NCBI RefSeq assembly: GCF_003846445.2
Contig: NZ_CP030139.2
Location: 1-64,000, forward strand
Length of the DNA: 64,000 nt
Source of the DNA: Synechococcus elongatus PCC 11801
GTDB lineage: Bacteria > Cyanobacteriota > Cyanobacteriia > Synechococcales > Synechococcaceae
Reading direction: 5' to 3'
Shown: positions 26,988 through 37,100 of the stretch, in pieces
Layout: every line of letters begins with the position of its first letter
Numbering within the stretch: position 1 is the first letter of the stretch
The notes under the pieces: model-generated
What the model saw: only the letters and a program-made list of their open reading frames with translations
What the model was told of the DNA's origin: nothing
The model's database searches: none
Translations under genes and position numbers: made by a program

Positions 26988-28286
26988 ATGATCCACGAAG
27001 TCTTCATGCCCGCCCTTAGCTCCACCATGACCGAGGGCAAGATCGTCGAGTGGGTGAAGGCTCCGGGCGATCGCGTTGAGAAGGGTGAAACGGTCTTGAT
27101 CGTCGAGTCTGACAAGGCCGATATGGACGTGGAATCCTTCTATGAAGGCTACCTAGCCACAATCATTGTGCCGGCAGGCGGCAATGCCCCAGTCGGTGAA
27201 GCAATCGCTCTGATTGCAGAAACTGAAGCGGAAATTGAAGTTGCCAAGCAAAAAGCTGCTGGTAACGGTGCGCCTACGGCGACTGCTGCAACACCTGCTA
27301 CCCCAGCTGCGCCTGAACCCGTAGCTGCCAGTGCTGAACCTGTTGCTGCTCCAGCCGCGACCCGGAGCGATCGCCTTGTTGCATCGCCACGTGCCAAAAA
27401 ACTGGCGAAGAGCTTGGGCGTTGACCTCGCAACCCTGACCGGTAGTGGTCCTCATGGCCGGATTGTGGCGGCTGATGTCGAAGCTGCAGCAGGGGTCACT
27501 TCAAAGCCGGCGATCGCAGCGGCTCCTGTGACTCCGGTTGCTGCGCCTGCCCCTGTCGCAACGACTGTTGCCACTGCTCCTGCTGCACCAGCGCCTACCC
27601 CTGCGATCGCGCCTGGCCAGTTCGTGCCCTACAGCACCTTCCAACAGGCTGTCGTGCGCAACATGGAAGCGAGCCTGAACGTGCCGGTCTTCCGGGTAGG
27701 CTACACAATCACCACCGACGCGATCGACCGTCTGGCCAAACAGCTCAAGCCCAAGGGTGTGACGATCACGGTGCTGCTTGCTAAAGCAGTAGCTGCAACC
27801 TTGGCGAAGCACCCGCTGCTCAATGCTCGCGCTACGGAAAGTGGCGTCCAGTACAACGAAGCGATCAATGTGGCGATCGCGGTGGCCATGGATGACGGTG
27901 GCTTGCTGACGCCGGTACTAGGTCGCGCCGATCAAACCGATCTCTACAGCTTGGCCCGCAACTGGAAAGATCTGGTCGCGCGATCGCGCACCAAGCAACT
28001 GAAGCCTGAAGAGTACACCACCGGTACCTTTACTCTCTCCAACCTCGGGATGTTTGGCGTCGATCGCTTTGATGCGATCCTGCCGCCAGGCACCGGTGCA
28101 ATTCTGGCGATCGGAGCTTCGAAACCAACTTTGGTGGCAACAGCCGACGGTCTGTTTGGTGTGAAGCGGCAAATGCAAGTCAACCTGACCTGCGATCACC
28201 GCCATATCTACGGTGCTCATGCAGCGGCCTTCCTCAAAGACCTAGCAGACCTGATCGAAAACCAACCGGAAAGCCTAACGCTCTAA
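26988..28286 (+). CDS. pdhC: Pyruvate dehydrogenase E2, dihydrolipoamide acetyltransferase
   Basis: E2 transfers the acetyl group from lipoyl-lysine to CoA and forms the core of the pyruvate dehydrogenase complex. The 432-residue product has one N-terminal lipoyl domain with Lys43 in ESDKADMD. An Ala/Pro-rich linker, a peripheral-subunit-binding domain (ASPRAKKLAKSLGVDL ... GSGPHGRIVAADV) and a second Ala/Pro linker follow. The catalytic domain has CDHRHIYG (His404). A single lipoyl domain and the plastid-like linkers are usual in cyanobacteria. No E1 or E3 gene is adjacent. A terminator follows. Confidence 0.95.
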   Translation: MIHEVFMPALSSTMTEGKIVEWVKAPGDRVEKGETVLIVESDKADMDVESFYEGYLATIIVPAGGNAPVGEAIALIAETEAEIEVAKQKAAGNGAPTATAATPATPAAPEPVAASAEPVAAPAATRSDRLVASPRAKKLAKSLGVDLATLTGSGPHGRIVAADVEAAAGVTSKPAIAAAPVTPVAAPAPVATTVATAPAAPAPTPAIAPGQFVPYSTFQQAVVRNMEASLNVPVFRVGYTITTDAIDRLAKQLKPKGVTITVLLAKAVAATLAKHPLLNARATESGVQYNEAINVAIAVAMDDGGLLTPVLGRADQTDLYSLARNWKDLVARSRTKQLKPEEYTTGTFTLSNLGMFGVDRFDAILPPGTGAILAIGASKPTLVATADGLFGVKRQMQVNLTCDHRHIYGAHAAAFLKDLADLIENQPESLTL

Positions 28287-28307
28287 AGCCTTGCTGAATG
28301 GCAAGAG

Positions 28308-28342
28308 ACGGATCTGGGTTCATCACTCAGATCCGTTTTTTT
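28308..28342 (+). terminator. Rho-independent terminator after pdhC
   Basis: ACGGATCTG (28308-28316) pairs with CAGATCCGT (28328-28336) and continues into a T7 run. It lies 22 nt after the E2 stop. Confidence 0.92.
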
Positions 28343-28374
28343 ATCTCGCAGTGGTTCAGACTCGGTGCCTGCTG

Positions 28375-28905
28375 CTAACCACGGGTGCCGGGGGTTGTGA
28401 GATTGACAACGCAACCCACAGGATCGGGCTGATACCAGCAGGTGTAGCTCCCCAAACGCTGGCCAGCTCGGTTAAAAATGCGCAGGTTATAGCCCGCAAC
28501 ACTGCTGACCCGACCGAAGATCATCAAAAAGCGATAGCGACCAAAATAGCTGCGATTACTCCACTCAGCAGTGCGAACGACCAAGTCCACCCGGCCCGGT
28601 TGCCCGGGTTGAGGTAACTGCACGAGCCACTGGGGATCGAGGTCGCGGGCATAGAGATCTCGGGTTAGCCAGAGGTCGGGCTGCATGATTCCCAGCGGGC
28701 AAATCGTGCGATTCGTGATGGTCGTACCCGGTGGTAGCGAAGCCTCTGAACCAGTGCAAACCAGGGGCTGGTCAGTATCGAGTAGCGCAAAATCCAGTGG
28801 GGTTGGGTCTGGACGGGGGGGCGTTGTCCAGGGATCAATGCCGGCAGGGGTTGAGGCCAGCAGACTGACGCTGAGTAGACTGGCGAGCATAGCTAATCTC
28901 CCCAC
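28375..28905 (-). CDS. Hypothetical exported protein
   Basis: The product is 176 aa with a signal peptide (MGRLAMLASLLSVSLLAST). The mature part has several Cys residues (CTGSEA, TICPLG, YTCWYQPDPVGC) and aromatic strands, suggesting a small disulphide-bonded extracytoplasmic domain. I recognise no family. Its start overlaps the end of the upstream aldo/keto reductase gene by 13 bp, so it is translated from the same message. Confidence 0.68.
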   Translation of the reverse strand: MGRLAMLASLLSVSLLASTPAGIDPWTTPPRPDPTPLDFALLDTDQPLVCTGSEASLPPGTTITNRTICPLGIMQPDLWLTRDLYARDLDPQWLVQLPQPGQPGRVDLVVRTAEWSNRSYFGRYRFLMIFGRVSSVAGYNLRIFNRAGQRLGSYTCWYQPDPVGCVVNLTTPGTRG

Positions 28906-30014
28906 AGACGCCGCCGAGGCGCGCCTGCTAATCGCTGATCAGCATCGCGCACCAAATCCGCGATCGGCAAGTGGTGAGGGCAGCGGGGTAAGCAATCGCC
29001 GCAGTCCGTACAACGGCTCCCTCGCTGCCCCGGAAACCAGTGCCCAGCATTTTCGAACATGCGGTAGCGGTATTGCCCATAGGCTTGCATGTCGTGGGCG
29101 ATCGCGAGATTTCTGAGCCGCAGAACCTCGGGGATATTGATGGCCTCGGGACAGGGTAGGCAGGCGTAACACTGCTGACAGTAGTCTGTGCCTAGCCGTT
29201 GCTGGCGAACCTGTTCCAGTCGTGCGATCGCATCCGTCTCTTCTGGGCTGAGCGGCTGATCCGCATCCACAAAATCCTGAAGAACCGCTAACTCCTCTGG
29301 CTTGGCTGCCCCAAAACTCAGAGTGGTAATGCGGCGATCGCTGAGCAAAAAGCGATAGTTAAGCGCCAAAGGACTGAAGGGGTGACAGTCCGCAATCAAC
29401 TGTTGCGAAGGTTGGTGGAGTAGCCCGCCTTTATCCACTGGCGAAATGATGAAAATGCCGAGATTACGTGCTGCTGCAGCTTCGATGACTGGCGCGTGAC
29501 GCTGAAACAGTAAGTAGTAGTGCAGGCTGACAAAGTCGAAGGCATCGGTGGCGATCGCCTGCAGGATCAACTCGCGATCGCCGTGACTGGAAAAGCCTAA
29601 ATGCTGGAAGACCCCGTCCGCTTGCAAGGCTTGGAGCACAGGCAACGCCGCGATCGCCTGCTGCAAATGCTCGGGCTGATTCAGACCATGCAGGGCGAGG
29701 CAATCAATCCGGTCGATCCCCAAGCGATCGCGCGATCGCAACACAGCATCCACCATCTGCTGAGGATCGCGATCGGGCAGAATTTTGGTTGTGATCACAA
29801 CTTGATCGCGGGGCAATTGTAGCGATCGCAGGGCTGTAGCGAGATAGGCTTCGCTGGGGCCGTAGGACTGAGCGGTCTCAAAATGATTGATTCCCAGTTG
29901 CCAAGCCGCGGCAATCACTGCCTCGAGTTGCGCTGCAGAGTCTAGACAGCGCATCAACCCCAACGAAAACCGTGAGATCGATCGCCCGGTTCGACCGTAT
30001 TTGCGATAATGCAT
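28893..30014 (-). CDS. Aldo/keto reductase with C-terminal ferredoxin-like domain
   Basis: This protein is 373 aa from the ATG at 30014 (MHYRKYGRTG). Residues 1 to about 270 form an aldo/keto reductase barrel, with catalytic-type residues in AQSYGPSEAYL (Tyr), TTKILPD (Lys) and LALHGLN (His). The C-terminal 100 residues hold cysteine groups CQQCYACLPC and CTDCGDCLPRCPHH, which look like ligands of iron-sulfur clusters. Such fusions form a known group of predicted oxidoreductases, but the substrate is unknown. The frame is open 6 codons upstream. It is cotranscribed with the exported-protein gene downstream. Confidence 0.88.
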   Translation of the reverse strand: MHYRKYGRTGRSISRFSLGLMRCLDSAAQLEAVIAAAWQLGINHFETAQSYGPSEAYLATALRSLQLPRDQVVITTKILPDRDPQQMVDAVLRSRDRLGIDRIDCLALHGLNQPEHLQQAIAALPVLQALQADGVFQHLGFSSHGDRELILQAIATDAFDFVSLHYYLLFQRHAPVIEAAAARNLGIFIISPVDKGGLLHQPSQQLIADCHPFSPLALNYRFLLSDRRITTLSFGAAKPEELAVLQDFVDADQPLSPEETDAIARLEQVRQQRLGTDYCQQCYACLPCPEAINIPEVLRLRNLAIAHDMQAYGQYRYRMFENAGHWFPGQRGSRCTDCGDCLPRCPHHLPIADLVRDADQRLAGAPRRRLWGD

Positions 30015-30051
30015 GGCTGGCATCAGACCCACAGATCTGCGATCGCGGCTT

Positions 30052-30552
30052 CTAGTTTCCCCGCTGGCTGCGATGGTGCTGAATCAGATCGGCGGGATTG
30101 ATCTCGGAGAGGAAATCTCGGAAGGCTTCTTGCTCCGCTTCATCGGCTTCCTGATCCACAGGAATCGAAGCCTCAGCAATCACTTCTTCCATCACCCAAA
30201 TGGCGGCTTGAGTCCGCAAAGCTAGGGCGATCGCATCGCTGGGCCGTGCATCAATTTCTTTGACCACCTCACCCTGCCGGACGCGTAGGCTGGCGTAAAA
30301 CGTATTGTGCTGCAGCGAGTGGATGATGATGCTTTCGAGCGTTAATTCCCACTGCTGTAAGAGTTCAGCCATCAAGTCATGGGTCAGCGGCCGCGGTGGG
30401 GTCTGGTCTTCTAGGACAGCCAAGATGGCCTTAGCCTGATCCTGACTAATCCAAATCGGGAGAGCGCGCCGCTCGCTGGAATCGCGCAGCAGCACAATCG
30501 GACTGCGGGTGGCAGCCTCAAGGGCAATTCCAGCCACTTTCATTTCAATCAC
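30052..30552 (-). CDS. BFN-domain (DUF151) protein
   Basis: This belongs to the bifunctional nuclease (BFN, DUF151) family, seen in cyanobacteria and plants; some members show DNase/RNase activity. The preferred start is the GTG at 30552, preceded by AGGAG, giving the family N-terminus (M)IEMKVAGIAL and 166 aa; the frame opens at 30576. The core motif stretches are LPIWISQDQAKAI and EIDARPSDAIALALR. The acidic tail is unremarkable. The cellular role in this organism is not established. Confidence 0.88.
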   Translation of the reverse strand: MIEMKVAGIALEAATRSPIVLLRDSSERRALPIWISQDQAKAILAVLEDQTPPRPLTHDLMAELLQQWELTLESIIIHSLQHNTFYASLRVRQGEVVKEIDARPSDAIALALRTQAAIWVMEEVIAEASIPVDQEADEAEQEAFRDFLSEINPADLIQHHRSQRGN

Positions 30553-30673
30553 TTGGCGGCTCCTGCTTGCTCGCAACAGCAGCGATCGCCCCTGAGAGCG
30601 ACAACGCTTAGACCCATTATGGGCAGGGTCGGCCCTCAGTCAGCAGGAACCAAGCGCGATCGCTCCGGTTCAG

Positions 30674-31237
30674 TTAATAACGACTTCCCCGACGGAGTTC
30701 AGTAATTTGATCCGCGATCGCGAGCAGCGCTTCCGAGACACGCGGCCCAGTCAGGATCACATCGACATGGCGGGGGCGATCGCTCAGGAGCTGAACCACC
30801 TCAGCCTCGGGAATCAGGCCAAAGTCCACCGCTAGCGTTAGCTCATCTAAGACCACCAGCTCATGGTAGCCACTGTGAATCGCCTCAACCGTAAAGGCCC
30901 AGAGCTGTTTGAGGGCAATCGCTTCGTCGTCAGTAATGTCGGGCGTATCCACACAACCTGGCACCCCTAGACGTACCCACTCTAGGTTTTGACCCAAGCG
31001 AATCGGTTGATCCGGTCCCTGCTGGCAACCGCCTTTCAAGAACTGCACCACCAACGCCGTGTTGCCTTGCCCCGCCGATCGCAGGGCTTGCGACATGACG
31101 CTCGTGAAAAATCCACGCTGGCTCGCCGTGAAGATTTGCACCAGTCCCTCAACCATCGGCAAAGGCTGTCTAGGCTTTTCTTGGGGAACCACAGACAGCA
31201 GAGATGGCTTGAGCTGAGAGACCATGGAGCAGGCCAC
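30674..31237 (-). CDS. CobO-like protein with a degraded P-loop
   Basis: This 187-residue protein aligns by eye with corrinoid adenosyltransferases of the CobO/CobA family: a first strand, VVQFLKGG, then a strand with ELVVLDELTLAVDFGLI, then a VDVILTGPRVSEALLAIADQITELR ending. The family P-loop (normally GxGKGKTT) is replaced by FTASQRGFFTS, lacking the Gly and Lys residues that bind ATP. It may therefore not be an active adenosyltransferase. The start is GTG at 31237 or ATG at 31225. It sits about 3 kb from metH and 7 kb from the cobalamin-riboswitch hupE gene. Confidence 0.75.
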   Translation of the reverse strand: MACSMVSQLKPSLLSVVPQEKPRQPLPMVEGLVQIFTASQRGFFTSVMSQALRSAGQGNTALVVQFLKGGCQQGPDQPIRLGQNLEWVRLGVPGCVDTPDITDDEAIALKQLWAFTVEAIHSGYHELVVLDELTLAVDFGLIPEAEVVQLLSDRPRHVDVILTGPRVSEALLAIADQITELRRGSRY

Positions 31238-31353
31238 ACCGAGGAACTGGATTCTAAATATAGCGCTGAAATTCTGTTTGAGAAAAACTTGGCACTATTT
31301 GTAGTGCTAACTTCCTTGATAGGCTAAGGCTAACCCTCAGCCCCTTGGCCTGC

Positions 31354-32079
31354 ATGCCCTGGATTCGTCCCGATGGTCGCCGCCCTGATCAGCTGCGTGC
31401 GATCGCCTTTCAGCGACGGTTTACCCAGTTTCCTGCAGGCTCAGTCCTAGCTCAGTTTGGCCAAACGCAGGTGCTCTGCACCGTGACAATCCAGTCGGGC
31501 GTGCCTCGCTGGTTGATGGGAAAAGGACAGGGCTGGCTGACGGCAGAGTATCGCATGTTGCCCGGTGCCACGCCCGATCGCCAATCGCGGGAATGGCTGA
31601 AGTTGTCGGGGCGTACCCAAGAAATCCAGCGATTGATTGGACGGAGCTTGCGAGCTGCGATCGACCTCGAAAAGTTAGGCGAGCGAACTCTCTTGATCGA
31701 TGCAGATGTTTTGCAGGCGGATGCCGGAACCCGCACGACGGCGATCAATGGCAGCTGGGTCGCGCTACAGGATGCGATCGCGCAGTTGATCGATCAAGGG
31801 GAGTTGATGGAGTCTCCAATTCAACGATCGGTGGCGGCGGTTTCCGTAGCCTTGATTGAGGGCGAAGCTTTCCTCGACCCTAACTATCCCGAGGATGTCA
31901 AAGCTGATGTCGATTGCAATGTGGTGATGGGCGATCGCGGTGAGTTGATCGAAATTCAAGGCACGGCTGAGGCCAATCACTTCACGCGAGCGCAGCTCAA
32001 CCGCATCTTGGATTTGGCTGAACAGGGCATCATCGAAATTCAAGCTGCTCAGCAGGCAGCTCTACGTGCACCGTCTTGA
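31354..32079 (+). CDS. rph: Ribonuclease PH
   Basis: RNase PH is a phosphate-dependent 3'-to-5' exoribonuclease that trims tRNA precursors. The product from the ATG at 31354 is 241 aa, the standard length; the frame is open to a TTG at 31345. Family stretches are [60 protein letters not shown] and [22 protein letters not shown]. It is divergent from the CobO-like gene, with about 115 bp between them. Confidence 0.97.
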   Translation: MPWIRPDGRRPDQLRAIAFQRRFTQFPAGSVLAQFGQTQVLCTVTIQSGVPRWLMGKGQGWLTAEYRMLPGATPDRQSREWLKLSGRTQEIQRLIGRSLRAAIDLEKLGERTLLIDADVLQADAGTRTTAINGSWVALQDAIAQLIDQGELMESPIQRSVAAVSVALIEGEAFLDPNYPEDVKADVDCNVVMGDRGELIEIQGTAEANHFTRAQLNRILDLAEQGIIEIQAAQQAALRAPS

Positions 32080-32153
32080 TCCTGAGGTATTCCAGTTCTG
32101 TCTGACTGGGACTCAGCGAAACTCCCCATAGCGATCAACCGAAGAGAGTCTGC

Positions 32154-32810
32154 ATGCGAGTTGTCGCGGTGCTCGCCACCAGTTTGGATGGACGGATTGC
32201 TGAAGCGGCAGCAATTCCAGCCCGCTTTGGCTCAAAACAGGATCAACAGCGACTCGAAGCGATCGTGGCGCAATCGGATGCGGTGCTGATGGGTGCAGCC
32301 ACCCTGCGAGCCTATGGCAGCTGCCGATCGGTAACGGATCCTCAGTTGCAACAGCAACGCCGCGATCGCGATCAGCCTTTGCAGCCAGTGCAAATCATCT
32401 GTTCGGCTTCGGGACAGATCGATCAGGCCTGCCGCTTTTTTCAGCAGCCGGTGCCGCGCTGGTTATTGACCACAGAGCAAGGACGCGATCGTTGGGGCAG
32501 TCAGTCCGGCTTCGATCGCATTCTGACGGCAGGTCGGGCTGAGTTGGATTGGGAAGATGCCTTTACGCAATTCGATCTGGCTTGGCAGCAGCTTGCTGTT
32601 TTAGGGGGTGGGCAACTGCTAGGCAGCCTCTTGGCGGCAGACCGGATTGAGGAGCTGTATCTGACGCTTTGCCCCTTATTGCTGGGCGCTCGCCCAGCTT
32701 CTCCTTTGGTGGCAGGTTTGCACTTTTCAGTCGCGGATGCGCCCCGCTGGAAGCTTCTTAGTGCAGAACCCGTAGGCGATGAGCTGTTCTTGCATTACCG
32801 CCGTCGCTAG
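32154..32810 (+). CDS. RibD C-terminal (reductase) domain protein
   Basis: This 218-residue protein consists of a single RibD-C/dihydrofolate-reductase-like domain: VVAVLATSLDGRIAE at the N-terminus, AVLMGAATLRAYG, and GGGQLLGSLLAADRIEELYLTL toward the end. In full-length RibD this domain reduces the ribosyl side chain of a riboflavin precursor. The deaminase domain is absent here, so the protein is a stand-alone reductase of uncertain substrate. It lies between rph and the acyltransferase gene, with short gaps and all on the plus strand. Confidence 0.85.
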   Translation: MRVVAVLATSLDGRIAEAAAIPARFGSKQDQQRLEAIVAQSDAVLMGAATLRAYGSCRSVTDPQLQQQRRDRDQPLQPVQIICSASGQIDQACRFFQQPVPRWLLTTEQGRDRWGSQSGFDRILTAGRAELDWEDAFTQFDLAWQQLAVLGGGQLLGSLLAADRIEELYLTLCPLLLGARPASPLVAGLHFSVADAPRWKLLSAEPVGDELFLHYRRR

Positions 32811-32857
32811 AGAGACACGATAGGCTCAAAAGCGTTTACCTTTGCCCCCAGCCCATC

Positions 32858-34033
32858 GTGACGGATCAGCTCAAACTCCAATGGTGCGATCGCCTCGGGG
32901 ATCTGCCGCGAGAGGATTGGAATGCGATCGCGCAGCCCTTGGCCACGCCATTTCTGGAATGGGATTGGCTGCACGATTTAGAAGCTTCGGGCAGTGTTGT
33001 GGCGAAGGCCGGCTGGCAGGCTTGTCATCTCGTCGTTTGGCGGGGCGATCGCCTGATTGCTGCTGCGCCGCTTTATTTGAAAGGCCACAGCTACGGCGAA
33101 TTTGTGTTTGACCAACAGTGGGCTGATCTCGCCGGTCGCTTGGGATTGCGCTACTACCCCAAGCTGCTGGGCATGACGCCGTTGACGCCAGCGGTGGGCT
33201 ATCGCTTCTTGATTGTGCCTTCAGAAGATGAGGCAACGCTGACAGGCTTGATGCTGCGGGAAATTGATCGCTTCTGCGAGAACAATCAGATCCTCAGCTG
33301 CAATTTTCTCTACGTCGATCCTGACTGGCAGCCTTTAGTAGAAGCCGCAGGCTACAGCGCTTGGCAGCATCACAATTCGGTCTGGCAAAACCACGGCTTT
33401 CGAACGTTCGACGACTACCTCGGCATGTTCAATGCCAATCAGCGGCGCAATATCAAACGCGAAGTTAAATCGATGGAGCGGGCGGGGCTGGAGCTGACCT
33501 GTCTGAGTGGCGACCAAATTCCCCGCGATTACTTTCCGCTGATGTATCGCTTCTACAGCGACCACTGCGACAAGTTCGGCTGGTGGGGCAGCAAGTACCT
33601 CACGCGGGACTTCTTCGATCGCGCCATGCACAATTCACGGGATCGCCTGCTGTTTGTGGCGGCGACTCCTGAAGGCAGCGATCGCCCGATCGCCATGTCC
33701 TTCTGTGTGCATAAAGGCGATCGCCTCTACGGTCGCTACTGGGGCTGCGATCGCGAAATCGACAACCTCCACTTCAACGTCTGTTACTACAAACCGATTG
33801 AGTGGGCGATCGCCAACGGCATTCAAAGTTTCGATCCGGGGGCGGGCGGCAGCCACAAGAAACGACGCGGTTTCCCCGCTACGCCAAATTGGAGCTTGCA
33901 TCGCTGGTATCAGCCCCGTTTCGGCCAAATCCTCGGCAGTTGGCTGCGACAGGTCAATGACCTCGAAAGTCAAGAAATTGAGGCCATTAACGCCGAATTG
34001 CCCTTCAGTCGCCCTGATGTTCCCCTCAGTTAA
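32858..34033 (+). CDS. Predicted N-acyltransferase, COG3146 (DUF482) type
   Basis: This 391-residue protein belongs to the FemAB-like predicted N-acyltransferases of COG3146. Family motifs seen are EFVFDQQWADL, PKLLGMTPLTPAVGYRFL, FNANQRRNIKREVKSM and the late FDPGAGGSHKKRRGF. The substrate is not known; older annotation links the group to peptidoglycan by distant similarity to FemAB. The frame starts at GTG 32858. It is followed by metH after 85 bp. Confidence 0.85.
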   Translation: MTDQLKLQWCDRLGDLPREDWNAIAQPLATPFLEWDWLHDLEASGSVVAKAGWQACHLVVWRGDRLIAAAPLYLKGHSYGEFVFDQQWADLAGRLGLRYYPKLLGMTPLTPAVGYRFLIVPSEDEATLTGLMLREIDRFCENNQILSCNFLYVDPDWQPLVEAAGYSAWQHHNSVWQNHGFRTFDDYLGMFNANQRRNIKREVKSMERAGLELTCLSGDQIPRDYFPLMYRFYSDHCDKFGWWGSKYLTRDFFDRAMHNSRDRLLFVAATPEGSDRPIAMSFCVHKGDRLYGRYWGCDREIDNLHFNVCYYKPIEWAIANGIQSFDPGAGGSHKKRRGFPATPNWSLHRWYQPRFGQILGSWLRQVNDLESQEIEAINAELPFSRPDVPLS

Positions 34034-34118
34034 CCGTTGCCAAGCGATCGCTCCAACCGGAAGCAGACCGACAATCCTCCGTACACTGGAAAAGATTGCT
34101 TGCTGATGCACTGTAACC

Positions 34119-37100
34119 ATGCAAAGCCTGTTCCTCGACCGTCTGCATAGCCCTGAGCGGCCCGTGCTGGTTTTTGATGGCGGCATGGGAACCACCCTGC
34201 AGTTTCAAAACCTGACAGCTGAGGATTTTGGTGGGCCTGAAACAGAAGGCTGTAATGAGTGGTTGATTCGCACCAAGCCTGAGGCGATCGCGATAGTGCA
34301 TCGCCAGTTTCTAGAAGCGGGCGCGGATGTAATCGAGACAGACACCTTTGGGGCGACCTCGATCGTGCTGGCGGAGTATGGCCTCGAAGCGCATGCCTAT
34401 GCTCTGAATGTGGAGGCGGCTAAGCTTGCGAAGGCGATCGCGACGGAGTTTTCGACGCCAGAGAAACCGCGCTTTGTTGCTGGGTCAATGGGACCAACTA
34501 CAAAGCTACCGTCCCTAGGGCATATCGGCTATGACGAGATGAAGGCGTCGTTTGCTGAGCAGGCGCGGGGTCTGTGGGATGGCGGCGTTGACCTCTTCAT
34601 TGTCGAAACCTGTCAGGACGTGCTGCAGATCAAAGCGGCACTGAACGGCATTGAAGAAGTCTTTGCAGAAAAAGGCGATCGCCGGCCGCTGATGGTCTCA
34701 GTGACTATGGAAACCACCGGCACGATGCTGGTTGGTTCGGATGTGGCAGCGATGCTGGCGATTCTAGAGCCTTATCCGATCGATATCCTCGGGTTGAACT
34801 GTGCCACCGGCCCCGATCGCATGGTCGAGCACATTAAATATCTGAGCGAGCATTCCCCGTTTGTAATCAGCTGTATTCCCAATGCCGGGATTCCGGAGAA
34901 TGTCGGTGGCCATGCGCACTATCGCCTGACGCCGATGGAATTACGGATGGCGCTGCATCGCTTTGTCGAAGATCTGGGCGTGCAAGTGATTGGTGGCTGC
35001 TGCGGCACGAAGCCTGAGCACATCGCCCAACTAGCAGAGGTGGCAACTCAACTTCAAGCCAAAGACCGTCCCGTGCGACGCGATCGCGACCATCAGCAAC
35101 GGCAGCCGTTTAACTACATTCCCTCTGCGGCTTCGATCTACGGCACTACGCCCTACATTCAAGACAACTCTTTCCTGATCATTGGCGAGCGACTCAACGC
35201 TAGCGGCTCCAAAAAAGTACGGGAACTGCTGAATGAAGAGGACTGGGATGGACTAGTTGCGATCGCCCGCAGCCAAGTCAAAGAGGGAGCGCACGTTCTC
35301 GATGTCAACGTGGACTATGTCGGTCGCGATGGCGAACGTGACATGAGTGAACTGGTGTCGCGGCTCGTTACCAATGTCAATTTGCCGCTGATGCTCGACT
35401 CGACCGAGTGGCAAAAAATGGAAGCCGGCCTCAAGAAAGCAGGCGGTAAATGCATCCTCAACTCTACAAACTACGAGGATGGGGATGAGCGCTTTTTCAA
35501 AGTACTCGAGCTAGCTAAACAGTATGGGGCTGGCATTGTCGTTGGCACCATCGATGAAGAAGGGATGGCGCGAACGGCTGAGAAAAAGTTTGCGATCGCT
35601 CAGCGGGCCTATCGGGATGCTGTGGAATTTGGCATTCCCGCACACGAAATCTTCTACGATCCACTCGCTTTGCCAATCTCAACAGGGATTGAAGAGGATC
35701 GCGGCAATGGTCGCGAGACGATTGAAGCGATTCGCTTGATTCGGGAGAATCTTCCCGGTGTTCACATCCTGCTGGGTGTTTCTAATATCAGCTTTGGCCT
35801 CAATCCTGCAGCTCGAATTGTCCTCAATTCAGTCTTTCTTCACGATGCCTGTGAAGCAGGAATGGATGGCGCGATCGTTAGTGCTGCTAAAATTCTGCCC
35901 CTCAGCAAAATTGATGAGAAACCTCTGCAGGTTTGCCGTGACTTGATTGGCGATCGCCGTCGCTTTGAGAATGGAATCTGTGTTTACGACCCCCTGACGG
36001 AACTGACAACCCTGTTCGAAGGCGTCAGCGCGAAGGAAGCCCGAGCGAGTGGTCCTTCGCTAGCTGATTTGCCATTAGAAGAACGCCTCAAACAACACAT
36101 CATCGACGGCGAACGGATTGGCTTAGATCAGGCATTAGCGACTGCGCTTGAGCAGTACCCACCGCTAGAAATTATCAACACCTTTTTGCTGGATGGCATG
36201 AAGGTGGTTGGCGATCTCTTTGGTAGCGGCCAAATGCAGTTGCCCTTCGTGCTGCAATCAGCTGAAACCATGAAGTCTGCTGTGGCTTACCTTGAGCCCT
36301 TCATGGATAAAGAGGAAACCAATGACTCGGGCAAAGGGACATTCTTAATCGCAACTGTTAAAGGGGATGTCCATGATATTGGCAAAAACTTAGTCGATAT
36401 TATTCTGACGAACAACGGCTACAAAGTCGTCAATATTGGTATTAAACAACCGGTTGAAAATATTATTCAAGCCTATCGTGACTGCAATGCAGACTGTATT
36501 GCCATGAGTGGGCTGTTAGTGAAGTCCACCGCTTTTATGAAGGAAAACTTAGCTACCTTCAACGAGGAAGGTATTTCAGTTCCAGTCATTTTGGGCGGCG
36601 CGGCACTAACGCCAAAGTTTGTTTATGAGGATTGCCAACAGACCTATAAAGGTCGAGTCATCTATGGCAAAGATGCTTTCGCTGATCTTCATTTCATGGA
36701 TCAGCTAATGGCAGCAAAGTCCAAGGAGCAATGGGATGACCAGTTGGGTTTCTTGGATGAACAGGGACAGCCTTTGCAGGTTGCCGCGATCGCTGCTGAA
36801 GACTCTGAGCCTGCTGAGCCAGCAGAGACTAAATCAGAAGTTGTGATCGATTTACAGCGATCGGAAGCTGTTGCAGTTGATATCGTTCGCCCCACACCAC
36901 CGTTTTGGGGATCCAAAATCCTCGGTCCTCAAGAAATTCCCTTTGCAGAAGTCTTCAGCTACCTTGATCGCCAAGCTCTCTTTGTCGGTCAGTGGCAATT
37001 CCGTAAGCCCAAGGAGCAAAGTCGCGAGGACTACGATGCCTTTATTTCAGAAAAAGTCGAGCCGATTCTCCAGCAGTGGACGACGCGAATTCTTGAAGAA

